This document shows, one piece after another, positions 1 to 5,608 of a DNA stretch of 7,974 nucleotides. Below the pieces are notes generated by a model that saw only the letters and a list, made by a program, of their open reading frames with translations, was not told the origin of the DNA and did no database searches. Origin of the DNA: Treponema sp. UBA937. GTDB taxonomy: Bacteria; Spirochaetota; Spirochaetia; Treponematales; Breznakiellaceae. The translations under genes were made by a program, and so were the position numbers. Position 1 is the stretch's first letter, and each line of letters opens with the position of its first letter. The stretch spans positions 1 to 7,974 of the forward strand of contig DBDH01000034.1 in NCBI GenBank assembly GCA_002293455.1, read 5' to 3'.

Positions 1-36
1 ATCCATACACTCTTTGAACGGTGCAAGGATTTTCAT
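1..36 (-). CDS. Possible 5' end of a leftward gene, cut by the window edge
   Basis: An ATG at 36-34 on the minus strand opens a frame that stays open for all 12 visible codons and reads MKILAPFKECMD. This looks like a natural soluble-protein N-terminus (a first beta strand followed by a polar turn), but it is too short to name. No convincing Shine-Dalgarno sequence precedes it. The competing reading is a plus-strand gene tail: plus frame 1 is open from base 1 to a TAA at 40-42, giving IHTLFERCKDFHQ. I slightly prefer the leftward start. Both are guesses from a few codons. Confidence 0.25.
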   Translation of the reverse strand, partial: MKILAPFKECMD

Positions 37-157
37 CAATAAGTTCAAAGTACGTATTTTCCGAAATTGCCTGTCTAAAAACTCAACTCTTCTCAGTTTT
101 CATCTGCTAAAAATCCGTCAGTGTTCAGGGAAAATGCTGTCTTGTGCCTGGTAAAAA

Positions 158-195
158 TGCCTTTTTTTCTCTGTTTTAACAAGACAAAAAGGCAT
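158..195 (-). terminator. Candidate intrinsic terminator hairpin, leftward
   Basis: ATGCCTTTTT at 158-167 is perfectly complementary to AAAAAGGCAT at 186-195, a 10-bp stem with an 18-nt loop that can pair further (TCT/AGA near the loop base). Read on the minus strand, the stem is followed by a run of five T, as expected for an intrinsic terminator of leftward transcription. It lies about 250 bases beyond the trxA stop, so it would end a long 3' untranslated region that includes the CACAGAGGAG copies. The stem is A/T-rich, which weakens the call. Confidence 0.4.
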
Positions 196-286
196 GAATC
201 CTCTTGAAATGAAACTTGTATCATAATACAAAGGATTTTCGGCGTTGTGATCTGTATCATTATCTCTGCGAACTCAAGAAAATCTG

Positions 287-341
287 CACAGAGGAGATTC
301 ACAGAGGAGCTTATAATTCAAAAAAGTACATCACAGAGGAG
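287..341 (+). repeat. Left cluster of CACAGAGGAG motif (3 copies)
   Basis: Three exact copies of CACAGAGGAG lie on the plus strand at 287-296, 300-309 and 332-341, with start-to-start spacings of 13 and 32 bases. They are preceded by different bases (TG, TT, AT) and followed by A/C-rich sequence. The same core recurs in the 2496-2721 intergenic region. The first copy lies in a 19-bp block (279-297) that recurs exactly on the opposite strand at 2533-2551. Function is unknown. Irregular spacing and short units rule out a CRISPR array. Confidence 0.8.
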
Positions 342-357
342 AACCGGTAAACCGGTA
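342..357 (+). repeat. Tandem 8-bp repeat AACCGGTA x2
   Basis: AACCGGTA occurs twice back to back (342-349 and 350-357), directly after the last left-cluster CACAGAGGAG copy. Each unit contains the palindrome ACCGGT, so this is two palindromes 2 bp apart. It could be a small binding site or simple slippage; nothing in the context decides between them. Confidence 0.6.
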
Positions 358-441
358 ATCCATAAACTTTATAACCTTTTTAATGGTTCGACAGAATATT
401 TCAAACAGTAAATTGCTGTATAATAACAAATAAATCTTTTC

Positions 442-765
442 TTAGATCAAATCCTTAAAAAGATTTTCGATGCCGGATTTCGGAAGCGCCCCTACACTTT
501 CGCGGACGATGCTGCCGCCTTTGTAAATTATCAATGTAGGAATGGAAACAACGCCGTGTTTACTCGCCAAATCGTTTTCCTCATCGACATTTATTTTACC
601 GATTTTCACTTTTCCAGCATATTCTGCCGCAATATGATCCAAATGGGGAGCAATCATTTTGCAGGGAGGACACCATTCCGCCCAAAAATCCAATAAAACC
701 GGCACAGAGGAATCTATTACTTCTGAATGAAAATTAGAAGCTGTTATTTGTAGACCTACACTCAT
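442..765 (-). CDS. trxA: Thioredoxin with WCPPC active site
   Basis: A 107-residue thioredoxin, the usual length for the family, acting as a cytoplasmic dithiol reductant. Visible hallmarks are the buried acidic residue D26 in DFWAEW, the redox motif W31-C32-P33-P34-C35, and the cis-proline loop SIPT with P76. The active site has proline instead of glycine after the first cysteine (canonical is WCGPC), a change expected to affect redox potential or partner choice. An in-frame ATG six codons upstream (783) is open, but ATG at 765 is preferred: AAGGAG lies 5 bases before it and the protein then begins at the normal position. The gene follows the MetF-like gene on the same strand after 141 bases and probably has its own promoter (-10 at 815-820). 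Thioredoxin reductase is not in the window. There is no signal peptide. The family call is secure; which reductase and targets it uses cannot be told. Confidence 0.96.
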   Translation of the reverse strand: MSVGLQITASNFHSEVIDSSVPVLLDFWAEWCPPCKMIAPHLDHIAAEYAGKVKIGKINVDEENDLASKHGVVSIPTLIIYKGGSIVRESVGALPKSGIENLFKDLI

Positions 766-770
766 TTTTT

Positions 771-776
771 CTCCTT
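771..776 (-). promoter_or_regulatory. Ribosome-binding site that sets the trxA start
   Basis: On the minus strand AAGGAG ends 5 bases before the ATG at 765. It lies inside the six-codon extension that the upstream ATG at 783 would add, which argues that 765 is the true start. Confidence 0.8.
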
Positions 777-814
777 TGAGCATCTAAAAACACGATTTTT
801 AAATGCAAACCATC

Positions 815-820
815 ATTATA
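815..820 (-). promoter_or_regulatory. Candidate -10 element of a trxA promoter
   Basis: A perfect TATAAT on the minus strand lies about 50 bases upstream of the trxA start. No good -35 is found at 16-18 bases (the sequence there is near CAGTAC). ATCAT at 812-816 and ATGAT at 822-826 form a short inverted repeat around the -10 that could be an operator half-site pair or chance. It lies in the 141-base gap after the MetF-like gene, so trxA could be transcribed independently of the genes upstream. Confidence 0.45.
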
Positions 821-906
821 CATGATATGCAATATTGGTACTGAAAACAATATTTAGGATTCAACTTTTTCGACAGACCTTTTGCGCAGCTTTTATCCCA
901 TATTAG

Positions 907-1653
907 TCACGCAAACAATCCCGAAAGGTACGCTTCCAAATCTACTTTAATCGGCATAAGGTACAAATTAAAGTTGTGCTGTTTACAGAATTGATGTACC
1001 CGCCGGCCGAAATCCACATTCCAGAAAAGATCGGGCTTGAAGGATTTCGGAATGATTGCGCGGTTCCGTGATTCCCAATAGTTTCTGCTCGATTCTGATA
1101 AAACCGGAGATATTCCCCAAAAAACCTGTTTGCCTTCCAGATATTCGGCATAAATTTCCAGGAGCCGTAAATCAAAAAAAGGCTGACTCATGAACCCATC
1201 CGCCCCGGCATCTTCTTTTTCTTTGACATAATCGATCTCGTAACGGATATTCGACCGGTAAGGATCGAAGGCGGCAAACACTTTGATGCCCGGCATTTCC
1301 CTTTTCAGCTTTTTTATCAGAGCGGTTGATGATGTGTTGTACGTTTTGATGTTTATATCTTTGGGCGGATCTCCCGCGATCACAAGCACATGATTAATTC
1401 CTTGTTTGATGAAAAATTCCGTATGCGGAAAAGGAAGATCCAGGGAAAAATCCATCGCTCTAAGATGCGGAATACAATCAATCGGATTGATACCGGCGCT
1501 TTCTAAAATCGGACAAGCTTCCCAGGAACGAACGGGAAAACGGAGAAGGTCGGGGATATTAATACAATTGATCTCCGAAAAACGAGGAAGCAGCCGCGAT
1601 GAAGAGATGAGCGATTCCTCATTCCTGGGTATCAGCTCCAGTGAAACCCGCAT
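907..1653 (-). CDS. Short MetF-like (methylenetetrahydrofolate reductase family) protein
   Basis: A 248-residue protein resembling 5,10-methylenetetrahydrofolate reductase, the flavin TIM-barrel enzyme that reduces methylene-THF to methyl-THF. Landmarks in family order are SLELIP with E6 (matching the catalytic Glu of SFEFFPP), CIPHL with H63, VIAGDPP with D95 (matching the RGD motif), and DAGADGFMSQPFFD with Q157 (matching the TQFFFD glutamine), then GISPV and a C-terminal strand-helix NLYLMPIKVDLEAYL like the family's end. It is about 45 residues shorter than E. coli MetF (296); the loss is mainly a helical stretch after IIP, near residues 202-210. A TTG at 1668 would add five residues, but ATG at 1653 is chosen because AGGA lies 5 bases upstream and the ATG shares its A with the TAA stop of the preceding thioesterase gene (TAATG), implying translational coupling. 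Key residues are kept, so it may be an active flavoenzyme, but the substrate could differ. It could be a paralogue of a true metF located elsewhere. Confidence 0.85.
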   Translation of the reverse strand: MRVSLELIPRNEESLISSSRLLPRFSEINCINIPDLLRFPVRSWEACPILESAGINPIDCIPHLRAMDFSLDLPFPHTEFFIKQGINHVLVIAGDPPKDINIKTYNTSSTALIKKLKREMPGIKVFAAFDPYRSNIRYEIDYVKEKEDAGADGFMSQPFFDLRLLEIYAEYLEGKQVFWGISPVLSESSRNYWESRNRAIIPKSFKPDLFWNVDFGRRVHQFCKQHNFNLYLMPIKVDLEAYLSGLFA

Positions 1654-2411
1654 TACTTTCCTGTCCAAAGCTGAGCCCTGAAAGCGGGGATATCAGAATC
1701 AAAATGCTTCCCCTCAACTGCCCATGTTCCTTTTTTTGCCTTCACCGGACAGGCCCATAAGCTGATAGATTCTCCTGGTTTTACTTCGGAAAGATAATTG
1801 ATGTCCAACCTCATTTGATTGGCATCGTACAAAATTTCCGGATCAACAGCGTCTTGAATCCATTGCACATACCGGGCATTGTTTACATGGCCGTTGTAAT
1901 CTATATCGGAATACCCCGCCTGACGGTCATATATTTTTACCAGATCGTCCTCTGTGTCGATTCCTTGCGCACCGTCGGGCAGAGCGTTCAGGCCATCGTT
2001 TAAGGGCATGTGTTCCACAATAGGCTGAGGACGCAAAGGTCTGTGTTTTTCCATATCCAGAACAAGCCAAGCGCTGCGTCCTCTTGCGATAACAGTATTA
2101 TCCTGATCAAGAAGATCAAAATCCCTAAGGACAAAGAGTTTTTCCGGTCCTCTGGGCCATGTTCGGACAATAATCGATTCATCTTTGCGGGGGCGTCTTT
2201 CAATTGAAACAGACATCCGGGACAAAATCCATGCTTGTTGTTTCTCTTCAAGAACTTTCTTCCCTACGCCCAAATGTTCAGCATGAACAATAGCCGCTTC
2301 CTGAAAAAAATCGAAAGTTCCCGAAAGCGTCAGTTGATCGGTTTTATCAACATCCCAAAATCGAACGCGAAATTCTTCCTGCCAAATCGGCTTAACTATC
2401 TTTTCTTCCAT
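1653..2411 (-). CDS. Acyl-ACP thioesterase (FAT family)
   Basis: A 252-residue double-hotdog protein of the FatA/FatB-like family that hydrolyses acyl-acyl carrier protein, ending fatty-acid elongation and freeing fatty acid in the cytoplasm. The N-terminal hotdog runs from about residue 8 to 125 (EEFRVRFWDVD, the helix GTFDFFQEAAIVHAEHLG, then AWILSRMSVSIERRP and ARGRSAWLVLD). The C-terminal hotdog (about 155-252) carries the catalytic signature DYNGHVNNARYVQWI with D171, N173 and H175. A frame extension to 2528 adds 39 residues, but these are translated CCTCTGTGTAA repeats and lack similarity to the family; ATG at 2411 with AGGA 7 bases upstream (minus strand, 2419-2422) is the start. It is first in the leftward block and its stop overlaps the MetF-like start by one base. 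Residues 150-156 (around IDTEDD), in the linker between hotdogs, are encoded by a sequence containing the ACACAGAGGA motif. Chain-length specificity cannot be read from the sequence. Confidence 0.93.
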   Translation of the reverse strand: MEEKIVKPIWQEEFRVRFWDVDKTDQLTLSGTFDFFQEAAIVHAEHLGVGKKVLEEKQQAWILSRMSVSIERRPRKDESIIVRTWPRGPEKLFVLRDFDLLDQDNTVIARGRSAWLVLDMEKHRPLRPQPIVEHMPLNDGLNALPDGAQGIDTEDDLVKIYDRQAGYSDIDYNGHVNNARYVQWIQDAVDPEILYDANQMRLDINYLSEVKPGESISLWACPVKAKKGTWAVEGKHFDSDIPAFRAQLWTGK

Positions 2412-2495
2412 GAGAATATCCTGACAAAAACAAAAGAAAACGTCAAGGAGTTGAGGACAAGCACCTGCTTTTTGTTTTTTCTTTAATAAGATGAG

Positions 2496-2630
2496 CCTCT
2501 GCGAAAAAAATGATCCTCTGTGTAACAAATTTTCTCCTCTGTGCAGATTTTAATTCTCCTCCTCTGTGTAACCGGACGACGATACCTCTGTGTACCTCTG
2601 TGTAGTGAATAAAAATTCTTCCTCTGTGTA
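2496..2630 (-). repeat. Main cluster of CACAGAGG motif (7 copies, minus strand)
   Basis: Read on the plus strand as CCTCTGTG, cores start at 2515, 2536, 2561, 2585, 2595 and 2621, with a CCTCTGCG variant at 2496. Successive spacings are 19, 21, 25, 24, 10 and 26 bases. The copies at 2585-2594 and 2595-2604 are a perfect head-to-tail duplication of CCTCTGTGTA. On the minus strand the consensus is roughly GTTACACAGAGGA, followed by A-rich sequence. All seven point towards the thioesterase gene. The core AGAGGA resembles a Shine-Dalgarno sequence, but the copies are not followed by start codons of real genes. I regard this as a dispersed intergenic repeat or a binding-site array of unknown role. 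Confidence 0.85.
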
Positions 2631-2677
2631 ACAATTTTTTTCAATTCACTCGAATTTACCCGGTTTCCATGATATCC

Positions 2678-2721
2678 GGTACACAGAGGAACAGTATGCG
2701 CTCACCTGGTACACAGAGGAA
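2678..2721 (+). repeat. Two direct 14-bp motif copies upstream of aroA
   Basis: GGTACACAGAGGAA occurs identically at 2678-2691 and 2708-2721, exactly 30 bp apart (about three helical turns), on the plus strand facing aroA. They extend the shared core by GG before and AA after. TTCCTCTGTGTA at 2619-2630 is an exact 12-bp inverted partner of 2680-2691, so transcripts crossing the region could fold with a 49-nt loop. The downstream copy ends about 60 bases before the aroA start. Confidence 0.8.
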
Positions 2722-2747
2722 AAATCGCTGTTCAAAATCACGCTCTC

Positions 2748-2774
2748 TTGCCTGATCTCTTTCTAACTGATAAT
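2748..2774 (+). promoter_or_regulatory. Candidate aroA promoter close to the start codon
   Basis: TTGCCT at 2748-2753 and GATAAT at 2769-2774 resemble -35 and -10 elements with a short 15-base spacer. Transcription would start near 2781, at or within a few bases of the ATG at 2783, giving a leaderless or nearly leaderless message. This agrees with the absence of a ribosome-binding site before aroA, but it is inference from sequence only. Confidence 0.4.
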
Positions 2775-2782
2775 CTAATAAT

Positions 2783-4153
2783 ATGTACGCAATTGTTAAT
2801 CCCGGTGTTTTCAACGGAACATTCCGCATTCCTTCTTCAAAATCTCATACCATCAGACGGGTTATAATCGCTTCTTTGGCAAAAGGGGAATCCGTCATTG
2901 ATCATCCTTTGGATTCTTTGGATACCCAGTCCTGCGTCGCTGTTTGCAGAGCTTTGGGCGCGGAAATCGATCTTCAATATACCGATGATGCTCATTCCCC
3001 GAATCCGCCTGTACCCGGCAGGGGGAAATTAATACGGATTGTCGTGAACGGCTTGGGAATCGGCGCGGGCGGTTCTTTTAAATCTCCGAAAAAAGTTTTG
3101 GATGTGGGCAATTCCGGAACAACTTTGTTTTTAATCATGGCCGTTGCGGCTTTGGGAACCGGATGCTTGGATTTTACCGGAGATTCTCAGATGAAAAAAC
3201 GCAGTGCGAAGGATTTGCTTGATGCCCTTGAAGGGTTGGGCGTTACGGCGCTTTCTCAAAAAGGAAACGGCTGTGTTCCGGTTTCAATTCAGGGACCGAT
3301 GAAAGGCGGCAGGATTTCTCTTTCCTGTCCAACAAGTCAGTATCTTTCGGCCTTGCTCCTCGCCGCTCCTTTGGCGCCTTCCGGCACAATCACCGAAATT
3401 GATGTTCCCCTCCTTAACGAAAAACCTTATATTACGATGACGCTCTCATATCTTGATGAACAGGGTGTAACATATACGTGCGCAGATGATTATTCTTATT
3501 TTAAGATCGAAGGCGGCGCGGTGTATAAACCGGTACACGGACCTGTTCCGGGAGATTTTTCCTCTGCGGCATTTCCTGCCTGCGCCGCGGCAATTTCCGG
3601 CGGCAAAGTGACGCTTTTAGGCCTTAATCCCCATGATACTCAGGGTGATAAAAAAATATTTCCATTTCTAAAACAGCTTGGCTGTAATGTAACATGGAAT
3701 AAACTAAATGATTTTTATGACGAATGGGAACTAAAGGTTTCCCGAATCGGCGTCATGAAAGGCATGGAGTTTGATTTAAACGATACGCCGGATATGCTTC
3801 CGGCTTTGGCGGCAGCCGCGGTGTACGCGTCCGGGGAAACCGGTTTGGTAAATGTTGGTCATGCCCGGATTAAAGAAACCGACCGCGTAAAAGTGATGGC
3901 CGAGGAACTCAACAAGCTTGGCGCCGTAGTCGAAGAAATGAGCGACGGCCTTATCATTCACGGCAAGGGCGGACAGAGCGGAGCGGTTCTGCAAGGCGCT
4001 AAGGTTAAAGGGCACGGCGATCACCGGGTAGTGATGGCGCTGGCGGCCGCGGCTCTTGGAGCGGACCGGCCGGTTGAGATTGACAGCGCGGAATGTGTCG
4101 ATGTTACGTATCCTGGTTTTCTTTCACTCCTCGGAGCTGAATTGAAGGAATAA
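2783..4153 (+). CDS. aroA: 3-phosphoshikimate 1-carboxyvinyltransferase (EPSP synthase)
   Basis: A 456-residue enzyme joining shikimate-3-phosphate and phosphoenolpyruvate to EPSP in aromatic amino acid synthesis. Active-site blocks appear in family order: PSSKSHTIR with K20, S21 and R25; GNSGT (N110-T113); MKKR with R140; TSQY with Q186; the DFSSAAF block; the catalytic aspartate region NDTPDML with D337; KETDR with E365 and R368; and GDHR (413-415). The DFSSAAF and VTYPGF blocks look class II-like. It is longer than E. coli AroA (427), mainly from extra residues around 62-105. The usual arginine after NxGTxx (E. coli R100) is F116 here. The start fits the family N-terminus, but there is no Shine-Dalgarno sequence before ATG 2783, and a promoter-like -10 ends only 8 bases upstream, so translation may be leaderless. 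It heads a rightward cluster: trkA begins 6 bases after its stop. No other shikimate gene is present. Confidence 0.96.
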   Translation: MYAIVNPGVFNGTFRIPSSKSHTIRRVIIASLAKGESVIDHPLDSLDTQSCVAVCRALGAEIDLQYTDDAHSPNPPVPGRGKLIRIVVNGLGIGAGGSFKSPKKVLDVGNSGTTLFLIMAVAALGTGCLDFTGDSQMKKRSAKDLLDALEGLGVTALSQKGNGCVPVSIQGPMKGGRISLSCPTSQYLSALLLAAPLAPSGTITEIDVPLLNEKPYITMTLSYLDEQGVTYTCADDYSYFKIEGGAVYKPVHGPVPGDFSSAAFPACAAAISGGKVTLLGLNPHDTQGDKKIFPFLKQLGCNVTWNKLNDFYDEWELKVSRIGVMKGMEFDLNDTPDMLPALAAAAVYASGETGLVNVGHARIKETDRVKVMAEELNKLGAVVEEMSDGLIIHGKGGQSGAVLQGAKVKGHGDHRVVMALAAAALGADRPVEIDSAECVDVTYPGFLSLLGAELKE

Positions 4154-4159
4154 GCACTT

Positions 4160-5557
4160 ATGCAGATAGTTATTGTCGGGGCGGGAATGGTCGGAACCGA
4201 GCTTGCCCGTCACCTGATACAGGAAAAACATGATGTTTCCGTTATTGAATCAAACGAAGAACGGGCGCGTCATCTTTCCAATCATTTTGACTGCATGGTA
4301 CTGAACGAGGAAGGGAACAACCTTAACACCTTGGAAGAAGCCGGAATCGCGAAAGCCCAAGCCCTTGTCTGCCTTACCGGTTCCGATGAACTAAACATGA
4401 TCATCTGCGGTCTTGCCGATTCCCGCTATCCCGATGTTACCAAAATTGCCCGTGTCCGAAACGATGAATATGTCAAACTGAATAAAACAAGTGAACGCGT
4501 CCTGGGAATTGATTTTTTTGTTCATCCCGATGTTGAAGCAAGCCGTTCTGTATTAAACGCCATTGAACGCGGCGCTATGGGTGATGTTCTCGTTTTTTCC
4601 GATACACGCTACGAATTGGGTTCCGTGGACATTACCGAATCCAGCGCCTTTAACGGCTTGGCATTGACTTCTTTCCGTTCGATTGTTCCAGGTGACAGCT
4701 TGGTTACATTGATCGAACGCGGCAACGAAAGCATATTACCAAGAGGCACAACCGTTCTTCAAAAAGGCGACAGGATTCATATTCTTGCCGACGGAGAAAA
4801 ACTTGATAAGGTGTTTGAATTGGCGGGCGAAGAAAAGAAGCCGCTTAGAAAAATCGGGATTGTCGGCGGAGGCCGCTTGGGAGTGCTTATTGCCGAAGGA
4901 TTGATGGAACAAGAAAAGGAAAAATCATTTTCACTCTTTTCGATTTTCAAAAATCTTGGAGTCCGCTCAGACCGAAGAATCGTAATTATCGAAAAAGATT
5001 ATGAGCTTTGCAAAGAACTCGCGGCGCGCTTTCCTCACGCCCTCGTTTTAAATGAAGATATTTCCGATGAAAGTTTTGTTACAGAAGAACGCATCGATGA
5101 TTTGGACTTAATCATCACGACAACGGATAATCAGGAATTGAACATGATCGCGGCGATCTATCTTAAATCCTGCGGAGTGGGCAGAACTATCGCAATGGTA
5201 ACTGGTTCCGGATATGCCGCCATCGCCAGACAGCTTGGACTTGATGTGGTCATCCCCATGAAATCCGTTGTTGTCGATTCAATACTTTCCCATCTTATGG
5301 GCGTCGGCGTTAAAGATATTCACCGGATTGGAGACGGAAGTATCGGCATTATCGAAATTGAGATTTTCAAAGACGCCCCCATTTCAGGAAAACCTTTACC
5401 GGAGTTTAAACTTTCCGCGGGCGGACTTGTCCTTCTCGTAAAAAGACAAAACGAATCATTCATTCCCACAAGAGATTACACATTTACCCCTGGCGACCGG
5501 ATTGTGTTGATTGCAAAGAACGGCAGCGACACAGAAATCGAACGATTGTTTGGATAG
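4160..5557 (+). CDS. trkA: Trk potassium uptake regulatory protein TrkA
   Basis: A 465-residue cytoplasmic NAD(H)-binding regulator that forms a ring beneath the TrkH channel and gates potassium uptake. It has the full duplicated layout: a Rossmann domain at about 1-130 with GAGMVG (7-12) and acidic E30 ending beta-2; a TrkA-C domain at about 140-225; a second Rossmann domain at about 231-365 with GGGRLG (236-241) and E278; and a second TrkA-C domain at about 385-465 (ISGKPL, then PGDRIVLIA). Both nucleotide sites look intact. The second Rossmann domain carries an extra stretch of about 20 residues (around 252-271, rich in Ser, Phe and Lys) between its first helix and second strand. Start ATG 4160 has AAGGA 10 bases upstream, inside the end of aroA, suggesting a shared message. 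trkH follows after 47 bases, so the two subunits are made together. Confidence 0.96.
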   Translation: MQIVIVGAGMVGTELARHLIQEKHDVSVIESNEERARHLSNHFDCMVLNEEGNNLNTLEEAGIAKAQALVCLTGSDELNMIICGLADSRYPDVTKIARVRNDEYVKLNKTSERVLGIDFFVHPDVEASRSVLNAIERGAMGDVLVFSDTRYELGSVDITESSAFNGLALTSFRSIVPGDSLVTLIERGNESILPRGTTVLQKGDRIHILADGEKLDKVFELAGEEKKPLRKIGIVGGGRLGVLIAEGLMEQEKEKSFSLFSIFKNLGVRSDRRIVIIEKDYELCKELAARFPHALVLNEDISDESFVTEERIDDLDLIITTTDNQELNMIAAIYLKSCGVGRTIAMVTGSGYAAIARQLGLDVVIPMKSVVVDSILSHLMGVGVKDIHRIGDGSIGIIEIEIFKDAPISGKPLPEFKLSAGGLVLLVKRQNESFIPTRDYTFTPGDRIVLIAKNGSDTEIERLFG

Positions 5558-5560
5558 ATC

Positions 5561-5608
5561 ATGCGGATACTGGTTTTTTTCCGGGGAATTCTGGAGGCGC
5601 TGAGATGA
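5561..5608 (+). CDS. Possible 15-codon leader ORF overlapping the trkH start
   Basis: ATG at 5561 opens MRILVFFRGILEALR, ending with TGA at 5606-5608. That stop overlaps the trkH ATG (ATGA), and the trkH ribosome-binding site lies inside it. Its own ribosome-binding signal is weak (GGATAG 4 bases upstream). It is not in frame with trkH, so it is not an N-terminal extension. If translated, it could couple trkH translation to trkA read-through. It may equally be chance in a 47-base gap. Confidence 0.25.
   Translation: MRILVFFRGILEALR

Larger units (their letters stand above)
37..441. other. Intergenic region left of trxA
   Basis: About 400 bases without a convincing gene. It holds a hairpin at 158-195, three plus-strand copies of the CACAGAGGAG motif between 287 and 341, and a tandem 8-bp repeat at 342-357. 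A TATAAT-like string at 419-424 on the plus strand has no partner -35 and would drive antisense transcription into trxA, so I do not call it. No clear terminator lies directly after the trxA stop. The nearest hairpin with a T-run on the trxA strand is the one at 158-195. Confidence 0.6.
2412..2782. other. Divergent intergenic region filled with CACAGAGG motifs
   Basis: This 371-base gap separates the leftward thioesterase from rightward aroA and must hold both promoters. It carries seven minus-strand motif copies (one a variant) at 2496-2630 and two plus-strand copies at 2678-2721. A promoter for the thioesterase is not clear: TTGACG on the minus strand (2441-2446) has no well-placed -10 before the start codon. 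A promoter for aroA is suggested just before its ATG. Frames open across the repeats give arginine/histidine-rich peptides and are not genes. Confidence 0.75.

Noticed and set aside
93..302. 69-codon minus-strand frame left of trxA
   Set aside because: It starts within the repeat cluster, has no ribosome-binding site, crosses the 158-195 hairpin and has no recognisable protein character.
1654..1668. TTG start five codons upstream for the MetF-like gene
   Set aside because: ATG 1653 has a well-placed AGGA and overlaps the upstream stop as TAATG; the TTG has no ribosome-binding site.
2456..2482. Plus-strand terminator-like AAGC/GCTT hairpin with a T-run
   Set aside because: The stem is only 4-5 pairs and no plus-strand gene lies upstream for it to terminate.
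2412..2528. N-terminal extension of the thioesterase by 39 residues
   Set aside because: The extension is repeat-derived, and ATG 2411 has a good ribosome-binding site and begins at the normal family position.
2443..2634. 63-codon minus-strand frame with repeated HRG residues
   Set aside because: It is a translation of the CACAGAGG repeats; such frames are a known annotation artefact and no start signal supports it.
2496..2721. CRISPR array
   Set aside because: Units are only 8-14 bases, spacing is irregular at 10-30 bases, orientation changes and there are no cas genes.
3776..4024. Minus-strand frame inside aroA
   Set aside because: It is fully covered by a well-conserved plus-strand enzyme and shows no family features.
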